A DNA stretch of 61,038 bases, from positions 1-61,038 of the forward strand of contig JAJPIS010000067.1 of assembly GCA_021324635.1 (NCBI GenBank). The letters run 5' to 3'. Source of the stretch: Gemmatimonadota bacterium. Lineage in GTDB: Bacteria; Gemmatimonadota; Gemmatimonadetes; Gemmatimonadales; Gemmatimonadaceae. Each line of letters opens with the position of its first letter. Position 1 is the stretch's first letter. Below the pieces are notes generated by a model. The model was not told where the DNA came from. It worked only from the letters and a program-made list of their open reading frames with translations, and did no database searches. Below are positions 14,555 through 23,579 of the stretch, piece by piece. The position numbers and the translations under genes were made by a program.

Positions 14555-16692
14555 CCACTGCCCATGTGGGCCACGCGACGAGTCGCGTCGACGGGCGGCT
14601 CAAGGTCACCGGCGCCGCCGACTACGCGGCCGACCACGACCCGCCGGGCGTCGCCCACGCGACCGTCGTCCGGAGCACGGTCGCGAGCGGCCGCATCGTC
14701 GAGATCGACGACTCGGCGGCGGCTGGCGCGCCGGGTGTAATCACCGTCCTCACCCACCACACCGCCCCCCGGCCTCACGCACGGGCGCGTGCCCACAGCG
14801 CGCAGGTGGACCCCACGGTCACCCACCGCCTCCGCCCCCTCCAGGATGACCGCGTCCGCTACCAGGGCCAGCCGATCGCGCTCGTGGTCGCGGAGACGCT
14901 CGAGGCGGCGGTCCATGCGGCGACACTGCTGCGCGTCACGTATGCCGCCGGTGTCGCGACCACCGACATCACGCGCGCGCAGCCGGTGCTGCCGACGCCC
15001 AAGCAGACCGACAAGGGAGAGCGCCAGCCGGCCGTGAGCCAGCGGGGCGACCCCGAGGGCGCGCTCGCGGCGGCCCCGATCAGGGTCGAGCAGACCTATG
15101 TGATCCCGCGCGAGAACCACAATCCGATCGAGCTGCACGCCACCGTGGCCGCCTGGGACGGCGACCGCTTGACGCTGTGGGACAAGACACAGTGGGTCGC
15201 CAACGTCGCCGACGAGATCGCCGCCGAGCTCGGCATGCCGGCCGACCACGTCCGGGTCCTCTCACCGTTCGTCGGCGGCGCGTTCGGCTCGGGCCTGCGC
15301 GTGTGGCCCCATGTGATGCTGGCGGCGCTCGGCGCACGCGCGGCCGGCCGCCCGGTGAAGCTGATGCTGTCGCGCCGCGACATGTACTACGGCACGGGCT
15401 TTCGCCCGCACACCGTCCAGCGCGTGGCGCTCGGCGCCGATCGGGACGGCCACCTCGGCGCCATTGTCCACGAGGCGGTGCAGGAGACCTCGATGTACGA
15501 GGAGTACGACGAGTCGGTGGTCGACGCGACGCGGTACCTGCACTCCTGCCCGAACGTGGCCACCCGGCGTCGCATCGCGCGGCTGAACGAGCACACGCCG
15601 ACCTGGATGCGAGCACCCGGGGAAGCGAGTGGCGCCTTCGCGCTCGAGTGCGCCATGGACGAGCTCGCCATCGCGCTCCGCCTCGATCCGGTGGAGCTCC
15701 GGCTGCGCAACGAGCCGGCGCAGGACGAGTTCAAGCGGCTCCCGTTCTCGAGCCGCTCCACACGGGAATGTTACCGGGTCGCGGCCGAGCGGTTCGGGTG
15801 GGGTCGACGCACCCCCGAGCCGCGTTCGATGCGCGACGGTCGATGGCTCGTTGGCTGGGGCATGGCCACCGCGACCTACCCGACGCACCGAGCCCCGGCC
15901 GCCGCCCGGGTGCGCCTCCTGCCCGATGGCTGTGCGGAGGTGGCGACCGCGGCGAGCGACATGGGGCCCGGGACCTGGACGTCGCTGACACAGGTGGCTG
16001 CCGAGGCGCTCGGTCTCCCGATCGAGCATGTGCAGCTCAGGCTCGGCGACAGCGCGCTGCCCAGAACGCCCCCGCACGGCGGCTCGATGACCATGGCGAG
16101 CGTCGGCAGCGCCGTCCAGGCGGCCTGCCACGAGGTGTGCCGAGCCGCGCTGGCGCGCGGGGGCGGCGACGACCTCGCTGCCGCGATGGCCCGGATCGGC
16201 CAGCCCGTCGAGGCGACCGTCAAGGTGCGGGCCGGCGAGGAGACCACGCGGTTCTCGATGCACGCCTTCGGGAGCGTCTTCGTGGAGGTCGCGGTCGATC
16301 CCGATCTCGGGGAGACGCGCGTTCGGCGCATCGTCGGCGCCTACGGGGCCGGCCGCATCGTCAATCCGAAAACGAGCCGCAGTCAATGCGTGGGCGGCAT
16401 GATCGGCGGGATCGGCATGGCGCTCATGGAGCACTCGGTCGTCGATCCGCGAACCGGGCGAGTGGTGAACGCGAACCTCGCCGAGTACACCGTGCCCGTC
16501 CATGCCGACAGCCCGCCCCTCATGGACGTGACCTTCATCGACGAGCGCGATCCGCACGTGAACTCGCTGGGCGTGAAGGGTCTCGGGGAGATCGCGATCG
16601 TGGGTGTCGCCTCGGCCATCGCCAACGCGATCCATCACGCCACCGGCAAGCGGATCCGCGAGCTGCCGATCACGCCGGACAAGCTGCTGTGA
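14551..16692 (+). CDS. paoC: Aldehyde oxidoreductase molybdenum-cofactor subunit
   Basis: A 713-residue large subunit that oxidises aldehydes to carboxylic acids at a molybdopterin site; E. coli PaoC is of similar length. GTG 14551 overlaps the upstream TGA by four bases and the protein opens with GHATSRVDGRLKVTGAADYA, the standard beginning. The molybdopterin-binding loop GGAFGSG is at residues 242-248. The catalytic base is Glu680 in KGLGEIAIVG near the C-terminus. The frame is open far upstream but that part is antisense-like noise over paoB. No XdhC/PaoD-type cofactor-insertion chaperone is in the window. Physiological substrate is unknown, but detoxifying aromatic aldehydes is the known PaoABC role. 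Confidence 0.9.
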   Translation: MTTAHVGHATSRVDGRLKVTGAADYAADHDPPGVAHATVVRSTVASGRIVEIDDSAAAGAPGVITVLTHHTAPRPHARARAHSAQVDPTVTHRLRPLQDDRVRYQGQPIALVVAETLEAAVHAATLLRVTYAAGVATTDITRAQPVLPTPKQTDKGERQPAVSQRGDPEGALAAAPIRVEQTYVIPRENHNPIELHATVAAWDGDRLTLWDKTQWVANVADEIAAELGMPADHVRVLSPFVGGAFGSGLRVWPHVMLAALGARAAGRPVKLMLSRRDMYYGTGFRPHTVQRVALGADRDGHLGAIVHEAVQETSMYEEYDESVVDATRYLHSCPNVATRRRIARLNEHTPTWMRAPGEASGAFALECAMDELAIALRLDPVELRLRNEPAQDEFKRLPFSSRSTRECYRVAAERFGWGRRTPEPRSMRDGRWLVGWGMATATYPTHRAPAAARVRLLPDGCAEVATAASDMGPGTWTSLTQVAAEALGLPIEHVQLRLGDSALPRTPPHGGSMTMASVGSAVQAACHEVCRAALARGGGDDLAAAMARIGQPVEATVKVRAGEETTRFSMHAFGSVFVEVAVDPDLGETRVRRIVGAYGAGRIVNPKTSRSQCVGGMIGGIGMALMEHSVVDPRTGRVVNANLAEYTVPVHADSPPLMDVTFIDERDPHVNSLGVKGLGEIAIVGVASAIANAIHHATGKRIRELPITPDKLL

Positions 16693-16862
16693 GCGGCTGA
16701 CCGGGCGGACCCCGCCTCGGGTGCGGCGTGGGCCCGGGGCGAGAGGGCAGCGGGGTCGGGTGCGTCTCTCCTGTAGGAAGCGGCAGCGCCCGGAGTCAGC
16801 GACGGTCGGCGCGTCGGAGTGGACGCGCCCGGTCCGCCGGCGACCTCTTCGGAGATACGCCG

Positions 16863-18272
16863 ATGCCCAGTCCATACCCCCGCTCGAATCGCGCGACACA
16901 GATCGTCGCCCTCGCGCTCCTCGTGCTCGCCTTTGCCGCCGCCGTCGCCCTGGGCGGGTGCAGCGGCTCGTCCGGGTCGACCGGGCCGGGCTCCAATCCC
17001 GGCAGCGCCGTCACGAGCATCACCCTCGGCGCCGACTCTCTCGTCGGCGACTCCCTGTCGGTTGTCCCCGGCGACTCGGTGCAACTCACGGCGACGCCGG
17101 TCGACGCGCAGGGGCGGGCCGTCGCCGGCGTCACACTCGTGTGGACCTCCTCGGACACGACGGTCGCCACCGTGTCCTCATCCGGTCTCGCCAGGGCGAT
17201 CGACATCGGGGAAGCCGACATCTCGGTCGACGTCGCCGGGTCGTCGTCGAGCGTCGCGAACACGGCGGCCGGGCCACGCGCCCTCGCGACGAGGGGCGGC
17301 GTCGTGCGCACGAGAGGTCGCCGGCGGTCGACAGTTCGGATGTTCACACCGCCGCGAATCAAGATCACGCCGACGAACCCGACGATCAACGAGGGCGGTC
17401 ACGTCAAGTTCGTCGCCTACCCCGTGGACGCCAGCGGCAGCACGCCGGACCGGTGGAGCACCAGGAATCGCACCTGGAGCTCATCGGACGAATCCGTTGC
17501 GACGATCGAGAATACCGGCGCTGCCGCTGGCGTCAGGCACGGCAAGGCGACGATACGGGCCTCGATGACCGTGACCGGGCCCCACACCAGCGGCACCTTC
17601 TCCTCCAAGACCACTCTGACCGTCGCGAGCTGCTTCGGCCTGTCGGGCGTCTCCTCCTGGAACGTCGACAACCTCGTGGTCGCGTACACGCCGTCGTTCA
17701 CCGTGCCGAAGACCACCACCACCCTGATCGTCTCCATCGCGCAGCAGTCGACCGTCGGCGGCGGCACCCTGACGAAACTCGTCGATTCAGGCGACACGAC
17801 GCTCTGGGAAGGACAGGTGTCCGGCACCTTCTCGGTCAACAACAAAGTCAGGACCGTCGATCCGACCGGGCACACCACGATCAGCACGGAAGTGGGGCAG
17901 GGGAACCTCGGTGGCCAGTCCACCGTGGTCCTGGGGCTCATCGCCGGCGGCGCGCAGCAGTGCACCTTCTGGGTGCAGTACGACGCGGTCGGCACCTACG
18001 TCTACACGAAAGACAACGGATCGCAGTCCACCTTCACGAATACGGTCGACGAGGCGAGCATCACCGGGGCGGTTCCGTCCGACGCCGGCACGCCCGGCAC
18101 TCCGACCGTCCTGCGGGCCGACGAGACGAACGCGCTCGCGACCCCCCTCTTCCCACTGGTGCGGGTGGGGACCTACTACCTGCCGGGGACCATCCTCGGC
18201 GAGCTCGCCGCCACCCTCAATAGCCACACGAGCGCCGCGATCAGCGTTTCCCTCACGTCGAACGTCCAATGA
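16863..18272 (+). CDS. BIG2-domain lipoprotein
   Basis: A 469-residue exported protein. ATG 16863 follows GGAG by 7 bases and opens a signal sequence ending in the lipobox GGC (about residue 33), then a Ser/Gly linker. Two Ig-like repeats are visible: one around residues 45-125 (VQLTATPVDAQGRAVAGVTL, WTSSDTTVATV) and one around 165-250 (NPTINEGGHVKFVAYPVDAS, WSSSDESVATI). A basic segment with RTRGRRRSTVR lies between them. The C-terminal half (about 255-469) is Thr/Gly/Val-rich and unrecognised. It may be a surface or secreted binding protein. It follows the paoABC operon in the same direction after 170 bases but is probably separate. Confidence 0.72.
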   Translation: MPSPYPRSNRATQIVALALLVLAFAAAVALGGCSGSSGSTGPGSNPGSAVTSITLGADSLVGDSLSVVPGDSVQLTATPVDAQGRAVAGVTLVWTSSDTTVATVSSSGLARAIDIGEADISVDVAGSSSSVANTAAGPRALATRGGVVRTRGRRRSTVRMFTPPRIKITPTNPTINEGGHVKFVAYPVDASGSTPDRWSTRNRTWSSSDESVATIENTGAAAGVRHGKATIRASMTVTGPHTSGTFSSKTTLTVASCFGLSGVSSWNVDNLVVAYTPSFTVPKTTTTLIVSIAQQSTVGGGTLTKLVDSGDTTLWEGQVSGTFSVNNKVRTVDPTGHTTISTEVGQGNLGGQSTVVLGLIAGGAQQCTFWVQYDAVGTYVYTKDNGSQSTFTNTVDEASITGAVPSDAGTPGTPTVLRADETNALATPLFPLVRVGTYYLPGTILGELAATLNSHTSAAISVSLTSNVQ

Positions 18273-18307
18273 GCCGACGCGCGGGCGCCTCCCGGGTCGC
18301 GCACCTG

Positions 18308-18336
18308 TTGACAATACATCGCAGAACAATTATTGT
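18308..18336 (+). promoter_or_regulatory. Promoter and palindromic operator of the MarR-family gene
   Basis: TTGACA (18308-18313) is followed 17 bases later by TATTGT (18331-18336). The palindrome ACAAT-T-ATTGT spans 18326-18336 on top of the -10 box, and a further ACAAT half-site sits at 18311-18315 inside the -35 box. MarR dimers bind such palindromes and repress their own genes. This AT-rich block stands out strongly in its GC-rich surroundings. Confidence 0.65.
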
Positions 18337-18363
18337 CCGGCGTAGTACTTCGGGAGGCGCGGG

Positions 18364-18915
18364 ATGGCGGCACGGCGGCGACGGCCGGCGGGGGCGGGCG
18401 GGCGGGACAGCGCGATCCAGGCGGAGATCGGGCAACGAGCGCCGTTCCGCTCGGCGGCGCAGGAGGCGGCGGTGGCGCTCCTCCGCACGGCGTCGATGGT
18501 CGCCCGCGCCGTCGCGCGGGTCGTCGAGCCGTCGGGACTCAGCCTCGCCCAGTACAACGCGCTCCGGATCGTCCGGGGCGCCGGCCCGGGGGGGATCCCG
18601 ACGCTCGCGATCCGCGACCGGATGATCGAGGAAGGGACGACGATCACTCGGTTGCTCGACAAGCTCGAGCGCGCGGGTCTGGTGCGGCGTGAGCGGGTGG
18701 CGCCCGACCGGCGCCAGGTGCTGTGCTACGCGACCGCCGCCGGTGCCCGCCTGCTCCACCGTCTCGATCGGCTGGTCGACGAGCGCGACGCCGCCACGAT
18801 GGCCGCCCTCGACGAGCGCCAGGTCGAGCAGCTCATTGGGCTGCTCGACGCCGTCCGCCGGGGCCTTGCCCGGCGCGCACCGCCGAGCCCCGGCGGACAC
18901 GGTCGCACATCGTAG
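18364..18915 (+). CDS. MarR-family transcriptional regulator
   Basis: A 183-residue winged-helix regulator. After a basic Arg/Gly-rich N-terminus, the MarR core runs from about residue 35 to 165. It shows LSLAQYNALRIVRGAGPGGIPTLAIRDRM (helix-turn-helix entry), the recognition segment TTITRLLDKLERAGLVRR and the wing with RVAPDRRQVLCYATAAG. The dimerisation helix includes ERQVEQLIGLLDAVRRG. GGGAGG precedes ATG 18364. The promoter palindrome suggests autorepression. The likely co-regulated target is the NTF2-like gene 92 bases downstream in the same direction. The effector is unknown. Confidence 0.88.
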   Translation: MAARRRRPAGAGGRDSAIQAEIGQRAPFRSAAQEAAVALLRTASMVARAVARVVEPSGLSLAQYNALRIVRGAGPGGIPTLAIRDRMIEEGTTITRLLDKLERAGLVRRERVAPDRRQVLCYATAAGARLLHRLDRLVDERDAATMAALDERQVEQLIGLLDAVRRGLARRAPPSPGGHGRTS

Positions 18916-19007
18916 CCGTCGTCCGGCCGGGAATACTCGGAAACGCGACACGGCTCACGGGTCCGCCCGGCCCGGCGGCGGACCATCACCTTGGGGGAGG
19001 GTTCCAG

Positions 19008-19376
19008 ATGGCACTCAAGCACCGCGTCCAGCAACTCGTGTCCTACGTCGAGCAGGGGAAGATCCTCGAGGCGATCGAGGAGTTCTACGCCGACGACGTG
19101 ACGATGCAGGACAATCTCAATCCGCCGACGGTCGGCAAACCGGCCAATCTGGCGCGCGAGCGCCAGTTTCTCGCCTCCGTCGCCCAGGTCCACGAGAACC
19201 GGGCGGCCGCGGTGATCGTCGACGCGCCGCACGCCGCGATCCACTGGCGCTTCGACTTCACCGGCACGAACGGCAGACGGATGCGGTTCGATCAGATCGC
19301 CTACCAGACGTGGGTCGGCGACCGCATCGCCCACGAGCGGTTCGTCTACGACCCCGGGACCCTCGAGGCGGCGTAG
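19008..19376 (+). CDS. NTF2-like (SnoaL/ketosteroid isomerase type) protein
   Basis: A 122-residue cytoplasmic protein. ATG 19008 has a strong GGGGGAGGG ribosome-binding site about 6 bases upstream; the frame is open further back over the MarR gene. The pattern of an opening helix (VQQLVSYVEQGKILEAIEEFYADDVTMQDN) followed by strands with AAIHWRFDFTGTNGRRMRFDQIAYQTW is typical of the SnoaL-like branch of the NTF2 superfamily. These form cone-shaped pockets for small hydrophobic ligands or catalyse isomerisations. Family members vary so much that no reaction can be given. It probably belongs to the MarR regulon. Confidence 0.8.
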   Translation: MALKHRVQQLVSYVEQGKILEAIEEFYADDVTMQDNLNPPTVGKPANLARERQFLASVAQVHENRAAAVIVDAPHAAIHWRFDFTGTNGRRMRFDQIAYQTWVGDRIAHERFVYDPGTLEAA

Positions 19377-19380
19377 ACGG

Positions 19381-19404
19381 CGCCGGCGGCGCACACCGCC
19401 GGCG
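19381..19404 (+). terminator. Hairpin between convergent genes
   Basis: A perfect 9-bp stem CGCCGGCGG/CCGCCGGCG with a 6-nt loop begins four bases after the NTF2-like stop codon and is followed by TTGATC. Its place between convergent genes suits a terminator, but the T tract is minimal. Confidence 0.4.
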
Positions 19405-19464
19405 TTGATCGCGCCGGCGGTGTCGCCCGCGCAGTCGGCTACGCGGTCGGCCGCGCAGTCCGGC

Positions 19465-19872
19465 TCAGCTCCAGGCGGCCAGGACCGCGCCCATGATCAG
19501 CAGGGCGACCAGATTGGCGCCGGCGTTGATGAAAAGCAGCTTCGTCGGCCGCTTGGCGGCGGCCCAGTCGTCGAGGTGCACGACGAACACGAACCCGAGC
19601 CAGTTGAAGAAGCCGACGGCAGCGCCGGTACCAACGCTCCGGGCGCCGGCGTAGAACACCGCGTGGGCCAGCACGAACGTCATCAGCAGCGCGCCGATGA
19701 TCCAGGTCATCATTCCCTTGGCCATGCCGCCCTTCATGGCCTCATCGGAGACGCCGGCGAGCCGCTGCCACTCCTTCAGGAAGAGCATCGGCGAGTACCA
19801 CACCGCGCCCACCACGACCTTCACCAGCACCGCGACGATGAACGGCAGCGCATGAATCGGCACCGGCTGCAC
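19465..19872 (-). CDS. DUF1761-like membrane protein
   Basis: A 135-residue integral membrane protein with about four hydrophobic segments: one near the N-terminus (ALPFIVAVLVKVVVGAVWYS), one around MTWIIGALLMTFVLAHAVFY, one at GAAVGFFNWLGFVFVVHL and one at NAGANLVALLIMGAVLAAW. The early WYSPMLFLKEW pattern and overall layout resemble the DUF1761 family of unknown function. GTG 19872 is chosen because GGAGG lies 4-5 bases upstream. It is convergent with the MarR/NTF2 pair. Confidence 0.7.
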   Translation of the reverse strand: MQPVPIHALPFIVAVLVKVVVGAVWYSPMLFLKEWQRLAGVSDEAMKGGMAKGMMTWIIGALLMTFVLAHAVFYAGARSVGTGAAVGFFNWLGFVFVVHLDDWAAAKRPTKLLFINAGANLVALLIMGAVLAAWS

Positions 19873-20071
19873 TGAACCTCCGGGAATGGGACCCGACAAC
19901 ATAGCGCACCGAGGACGCGCGGTCGATGCCATATGAGACGTGACGTGTCGCAACTGACAAGGCGGTCGCGCCCCGCTTCGCGAAGCTGGGCGCCGAGGCG
20001 CGGCGTGGCACCGCTCGGGCGACGACCAGTCAGGCTTGCGCCATGCCCTCGCTACGCCTCGCGATGCCTCG

Positions 20072-20986
20072 CTATGCCATTCGCGATGGCCCGGCCACCA
20101 CGGCGCCGTCCGCGCCGACATAGGCGTACGCCATCCGCGTGGTCGTGTGCGCGACGGCTGCCGTCCCGGTCCGGTCGAGGAGAATGAGACCGCCGGTTCC
20201 GCGTCCGCGACGCCGCAGCAGCGCGGTCGCGTACCCGGCGACGGAGTCCGGTGCCTCCCCACCCCGGAGACGGTCGACGGCCGTCTTCGCGAGCACGACC
20301 CGCATGACCGCTTCGCCCAGCCCCGTGCACGAGGCCGCGCCCACCTCGTCGTCGGCGTAGCAGCCACACCCGATGAGCGGCGAGTCGCCGACTCGACCCG
20401 GGCGCTTGCACAGCGTGCCGCCGGTCGACGTGCCGGCGGCCATGTGTCCGCGCGCGTCGATGGCGACCGCCCCCACGGTATCCCCGGCCGTGCTCGGGGT
20501 GGCGAAGTCGGAGAGCGCAGCGTCCGGGTGGTCCCGCCACCGCTCCCATGCGGCGCGCTCCCGGGGGACGACGAGCTCCGACGGATCGCAGATCGGCATC
20601 CGCTGCTCGTCCGCAAATCGGCGCGCCCCCGCGCCGACGACCATCATCTCGGGGCCGGTGTCGAGCAGCCGCCGGGCCAGCCGGATCGGGTTCCGCACGC
20701 CGGTCACGGCGGCGACGGCCCCGGCGTCGAGCGTCGTCCCGTTCATGATGATGGCGTCCAGCTCGATCTCGCCCACGCGATTCAGATGGGCGCCGCGTCC
20801 GGCGTCGAAGACCGGATCGTCCTCGAGCACGCAGATCGCCTCCTCGACCGCGACGAGCGCGTCCGCGCCGCGCGCGAGCAGCGCCATCCCCACCTCGAGT
20901 GCCCGCTCGCACCCGGCACGGCACGCCTCGACGAGGTCATCCGGGATGTTCCAGGCGCCACCATGGACGATGAGCGACGGTTTCAT
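20072..20986 (-). CDS. Isoaspartyl peptidase/L-asparaginase (Ntn hydrolase)
   Basis: A 304-residue Asparaginase_2-family enzyme that cleaves beta-aspartyl dipeptides and asparagine after self-processing. It opens with SLIVHGGAW, the family signature, and carries DAGRGAHLN with the residues lining the active site. The autoproteolytic nucleophile is Thr170 in TAGDTVGAVAID, followed by GTSTGGT and SPLIGCGCYAD. All typical landmarks are present. No signal peptide is seen, so it acts in the cytoplasm. It starts three bases after the ADOP permease stop and is probably co-transcribed with it. Peptide breakdown recurs nearby (S51, M14 and CocE-type enzymes). Confidence 0.92.
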   Translation of the reverse strand: MKPSLIVHGGAWNIPDDLVEACRAGCERALEVGMALLARGADALVAVEEAICVLEDDPVFDAGRGAHLNRVGEIELDAIIMNGTTLDAGAVAAVTGVRNPIRLARRLLDTGPEMMVVGAGARRFADEQRMPICDPSELVVPRERAAWERWRDHPDAALSDFATPSTAGDTVGAVAIDARGHMAAGTSTGGTLCKRPGRVGDSPLIGCGCYADDEVGAASCTGLGEAVMRVVLAKTAVDRLRGGEAPDSVAGYATALLRRRGRGTGGLILLDRTGTAAVAHTTTRMAYAYVGADGAVVAGPSRMA

Positions 20987-20989
20987 CTC

Positions 20990-23482
20990 TCAGGCCCGAA
21001 GGACGCCGGCAGGGTCGGCGCGGGAGGCTCGGTACGCGGGCAGCCAGCAGGCGGCCAGGGCGGCGGCGATCACGACGGCCAGCACGGCCCCGAAGCTCAC
21101 CGGATCGAGGGCGCTCACCCCGTAGAGGAGCCCCCGGAGAAGCTTGGTGGCCAGCAGGGCGCCGGTGATGCCGGCGACGACGCCGACCGCGACCACGATC
21201 GTGCCCTCCTGGAGTACCAGTCGCACGATGGCGCCCCGGTCCGCGCCCAGCGCGATGCGGATCCCGAGCTCACGCGAGCGCTGGGCGACCAGGTACGAGA
21301 TCACGCTGTAGAGCCCGAACGCCGCCAGGGCGAGGGCGATCGTGCCGAACGCGCCGACGAGGAAGAGGACGACCCGGCGGTCGGCGACGGACGCCGTCAC
21401 GATCGACTCCATCGTTCGGACGCGCGCCGGCACATCGGGACCGAGCCCGCGTGCGACCGCCAGCGCGGCGGCGCCGACGCCCGCCGGATCCCCGGGGCCA
21501 GCGAGCACGAAGTTCATGTGCTCGGCCTGGACCGGCCGCTGGAGGTGGTCGGCGTAGAACGTGGGCCGGGGCGCGACCGTCAGCCCGGCGTCGCGCACAT
21601 CTCCGACCACGCCAACGACCATGAAGGGACGGAGGTCACCGTCCATGTTGCCGAACTGGATCCAGCGTCCAATCGGGTCCCGGCCGGGCCACTGCCGCTG
21701 CGCGAGCGACGCGCTCACGACGGCGACGTGCGGGGCGTCGGGCGCGTCGCGCTCGTCGAACACGCGTCCCTCGAGGACGGGGATGTGCATGGCCGCGAAG
21801 TACCCGCCGCTGGCGAGCCGAAATTCGGCGTCGCCAGCCCGCGTCCGATCCTGCGTCAGCTTGGGCCAGTCCGCGAGCGACAGCCGCTCGTCCGGCGAGC
21901 GCAGCTCGACGAAGGTGCCATTGGCCCGTCCGTCGGCGCCGAGGGGAATGAGGTCGACGGCACCGACCGCCGTCACGCCGGGGAGCCCGGCCAGCCGCCG
22001 GAGGAGCTCGTGGTAGAAGGCCGTGCGTCGCGCGCGCGAGACTGAGTCGCTGGCGTCGATCGAGAGATCGAGGACGGCGGTGCGATCGGTCCGGAAGCCG
22101 GGGTCGACGGCCCTGAGCTCGACGAAGCTGTGGGCGAGGAGGGCTGCGGCCACGAGCAGGACGAGCGTGAGCGCCACCTGTGCGCCGACGAGGGTCTGGC
22201 GGGCCCGCACGGACGAGCCCGTGCCCGACATGGTTCGCTCGGCGGCCGACAGCATCTCGCGGAGGTCGCCGTACCCGGCACGCCAGGCGGCCGTGAGGGC
22301 GAGGCCGACCGCGGTCGCGGCCGAGATCCCCAGGGCGAAGAGCAGGACCAGGGCGTCGACCCGGACCTCGCCTGCGCGCGGGAGGCGCTCGGGATCCAGC
22401 GCCAGCAGGATCTGGGTGCCGCCGATCGCGACGAGCACGCCCAGCGCGCCGCCGCAGAGCGCGAGCATACCCGACTCCGCCAGATACTGCTGGACGAGTC
22501 GCCTGCGCGCCGCGCCGAGGGTCATCCGCAGCGCGAGCTCCCCACGCCGGGCGGTGATCCGGGCCACGACGAGGTTGGCGACGTTGGCGCAGGCGATGAC
22601 GAGCAGCGCCAGGGAGGCGGCGAGGAGGACGAGGAGCGCCGGCCGCACCGCCCCCACGAGCTGGTCGCGGAGCGGGAGGACCGCGGCGTCGTGCATCATG
22701 GTCTCCGAGCCGAACTGCCCCTCCAGCGCGTGGGCAAGTGCTCCGACCTCGCGGCTCGCGTCATCCGGCGGCACGTCGAACCGGAGCCGGCCGACGACGT
22801 TCCAGTTGTGCGCGCTGCGGCCCCGCTCGCGCTCCAGGATCTCGCGGGAGAGCCAGATGTCGGTAGCGGCCGGGAAGTCGAGCGCAGGCCGCATGACCCC
22901 GACGACGGTGTAGGTGTGGTCCCCGATGGTCAGCCGCTTCGCCAGAACCGCGGGATCCGCGCCGAAGGCACGCTGCCAGAAGCCCCAGCTCAGGACCGCC
23001 GCCGGCGCCCCGCCCTCGCGCTCCTCGTCGGGGGAGAAGGTCCGCCCGAGGAGCGGTTGGATACCGAACACATGGAAGAAGTCGTGCGACACCCAGACGG
23101 CGGTCGCGCGGGCGGGCTCGAGGTCACCGGACACCGAGACGGTGGCGGGGTCGTTGAACTCGGCGAGGCTGGCGAAGCTCCGGGCCCGGTCGCGGACGTC
23201 GATGAAGTTCGGATCGGAGAAGTGCATCCGCGTCCCCGCGCGATCGACCTCCCAGAGCTGGACGATCCGATCGGGCGCGGGGTAGGGCAGTGGCCGGAGC
23301 AGGACTCCGCGGACGACGCTGAAAATCGCCGTCGTGGCGCCGATCCCGAGGCCGAGCGTCACGATGGTGGCAGTCACGAAGCCCGGCGCACGGCGGAACT
23401 GCCGGGCAGCGTAGCGAACGTCCTGCCGCCAGCTTGCGAGCGATTCACGAACGAGCCACTCACGAAGACGGTGTCGGGCCAC
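20990..23482 (-). CDS. ADOP-family MacB/FtsX-like ABC permease
   Basis: An 830-residue permease of the acidobacterial duplicated orphan permease (ADOP) family. It opens with a cytoplasmic lead (WRQDVRYAARQFRRAPGF), then helix 1 and a long MacB-like periplasmic domain. An FtsX core of three helices follows around residues 280-400, then a second periplasmic domain (about 430-690) and a last three-helix FtsX core with LGIRIALGADRGAIVRLVL. Such duplicated permeases usually lack a dedicated ATPase gene next to them, as here. They are thought to drive mechanotransmission or lipoprotein or drug export, but their substrates are unknown. GTG 23482 has GGGAGG 8 bases upstream. Confidence 0.9.
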   Translation of the reverse strand: MARHRLREWLVRESLASWRQDVRYAARQFRRAPGFVTATIVTLGLGIGATTAIFSVVRGVLLRPLPYPAPDRIVQLWEVDRAGTRMHFSDPNFIDVRDRARSFASLAEFNDPATVSVSGDLEPARATAVWVSHDFFHVFGIQPLLGRTFSPDEEREGGAPAAVLSWGFWQRAFGADPAVLAKRLTIGDHTYTVVGVMRPALDFPAATDIWLSREILERERGRSAHNWNVVGRLRFDVPPDDASREVGALAHALEGQFGSETMMHDAAVLPLRDQLVGAVRPALLVLLAASLALLVIACANVANLVVARITARRGELALRMTLGAARRRLVQQYLAESGMLALCGGALGVLVAIGGTQILLALDPERLPRAGEVRVDALVLLFALGISAATAVGLALTAAWRAGYGDLREMLSAAERTMSGTGSSVRARQTLVGAQVALTLVLLVAAALLAHSFVELRAVDPGFRTDRTAVLDLSIDASDSVSRARRTAFYHELLRRLAGLPGVTAVGAVDLIPLGADGRANGTFVELRSPDERLSLADWPKLTQDRTRAGDAEFRLASGGYFAAMHIPVLEGRVFDERDAPDAPHVAVVSASLAQRQWPGRDPIGRWIQFGNMDGDLRPFMVVGVVGDVRDAGLTVAPRPTFYADHLQRPVQAEHMNFVLAGPGDPAGVGAAALAVARGLGPDVPARVRTMESIVTASVADRRVVLFLVGAFGTIALALAAFGLYSVISYLVAQRSRELGIRIALGADRGAIVRLVLQEGTIVVAVGVVAGITGALLATKLLRGLLYGVSALDPVSFGAVLAVVIAAALAACWLPAYRASRADPAGVLRA

Positions 23483-23579
23483 GCGCGATCCTCCCGGTCG
23501 AGGTCTGGCCGGGCGTCCTTACGCGCGACCGCCCGCCCGAGTTTCGACAGCCGGACTCCGGGCTCCGTTGGACTGACGG

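Noticed and set aside
15262-16899. 545-residue minus-strand frame over the molybdenum subunit gene
   Set aside because: It is the antisense shadow of paoC with Arg/His-rich composition and no family motif. High GC makes such long shadow frames common here.
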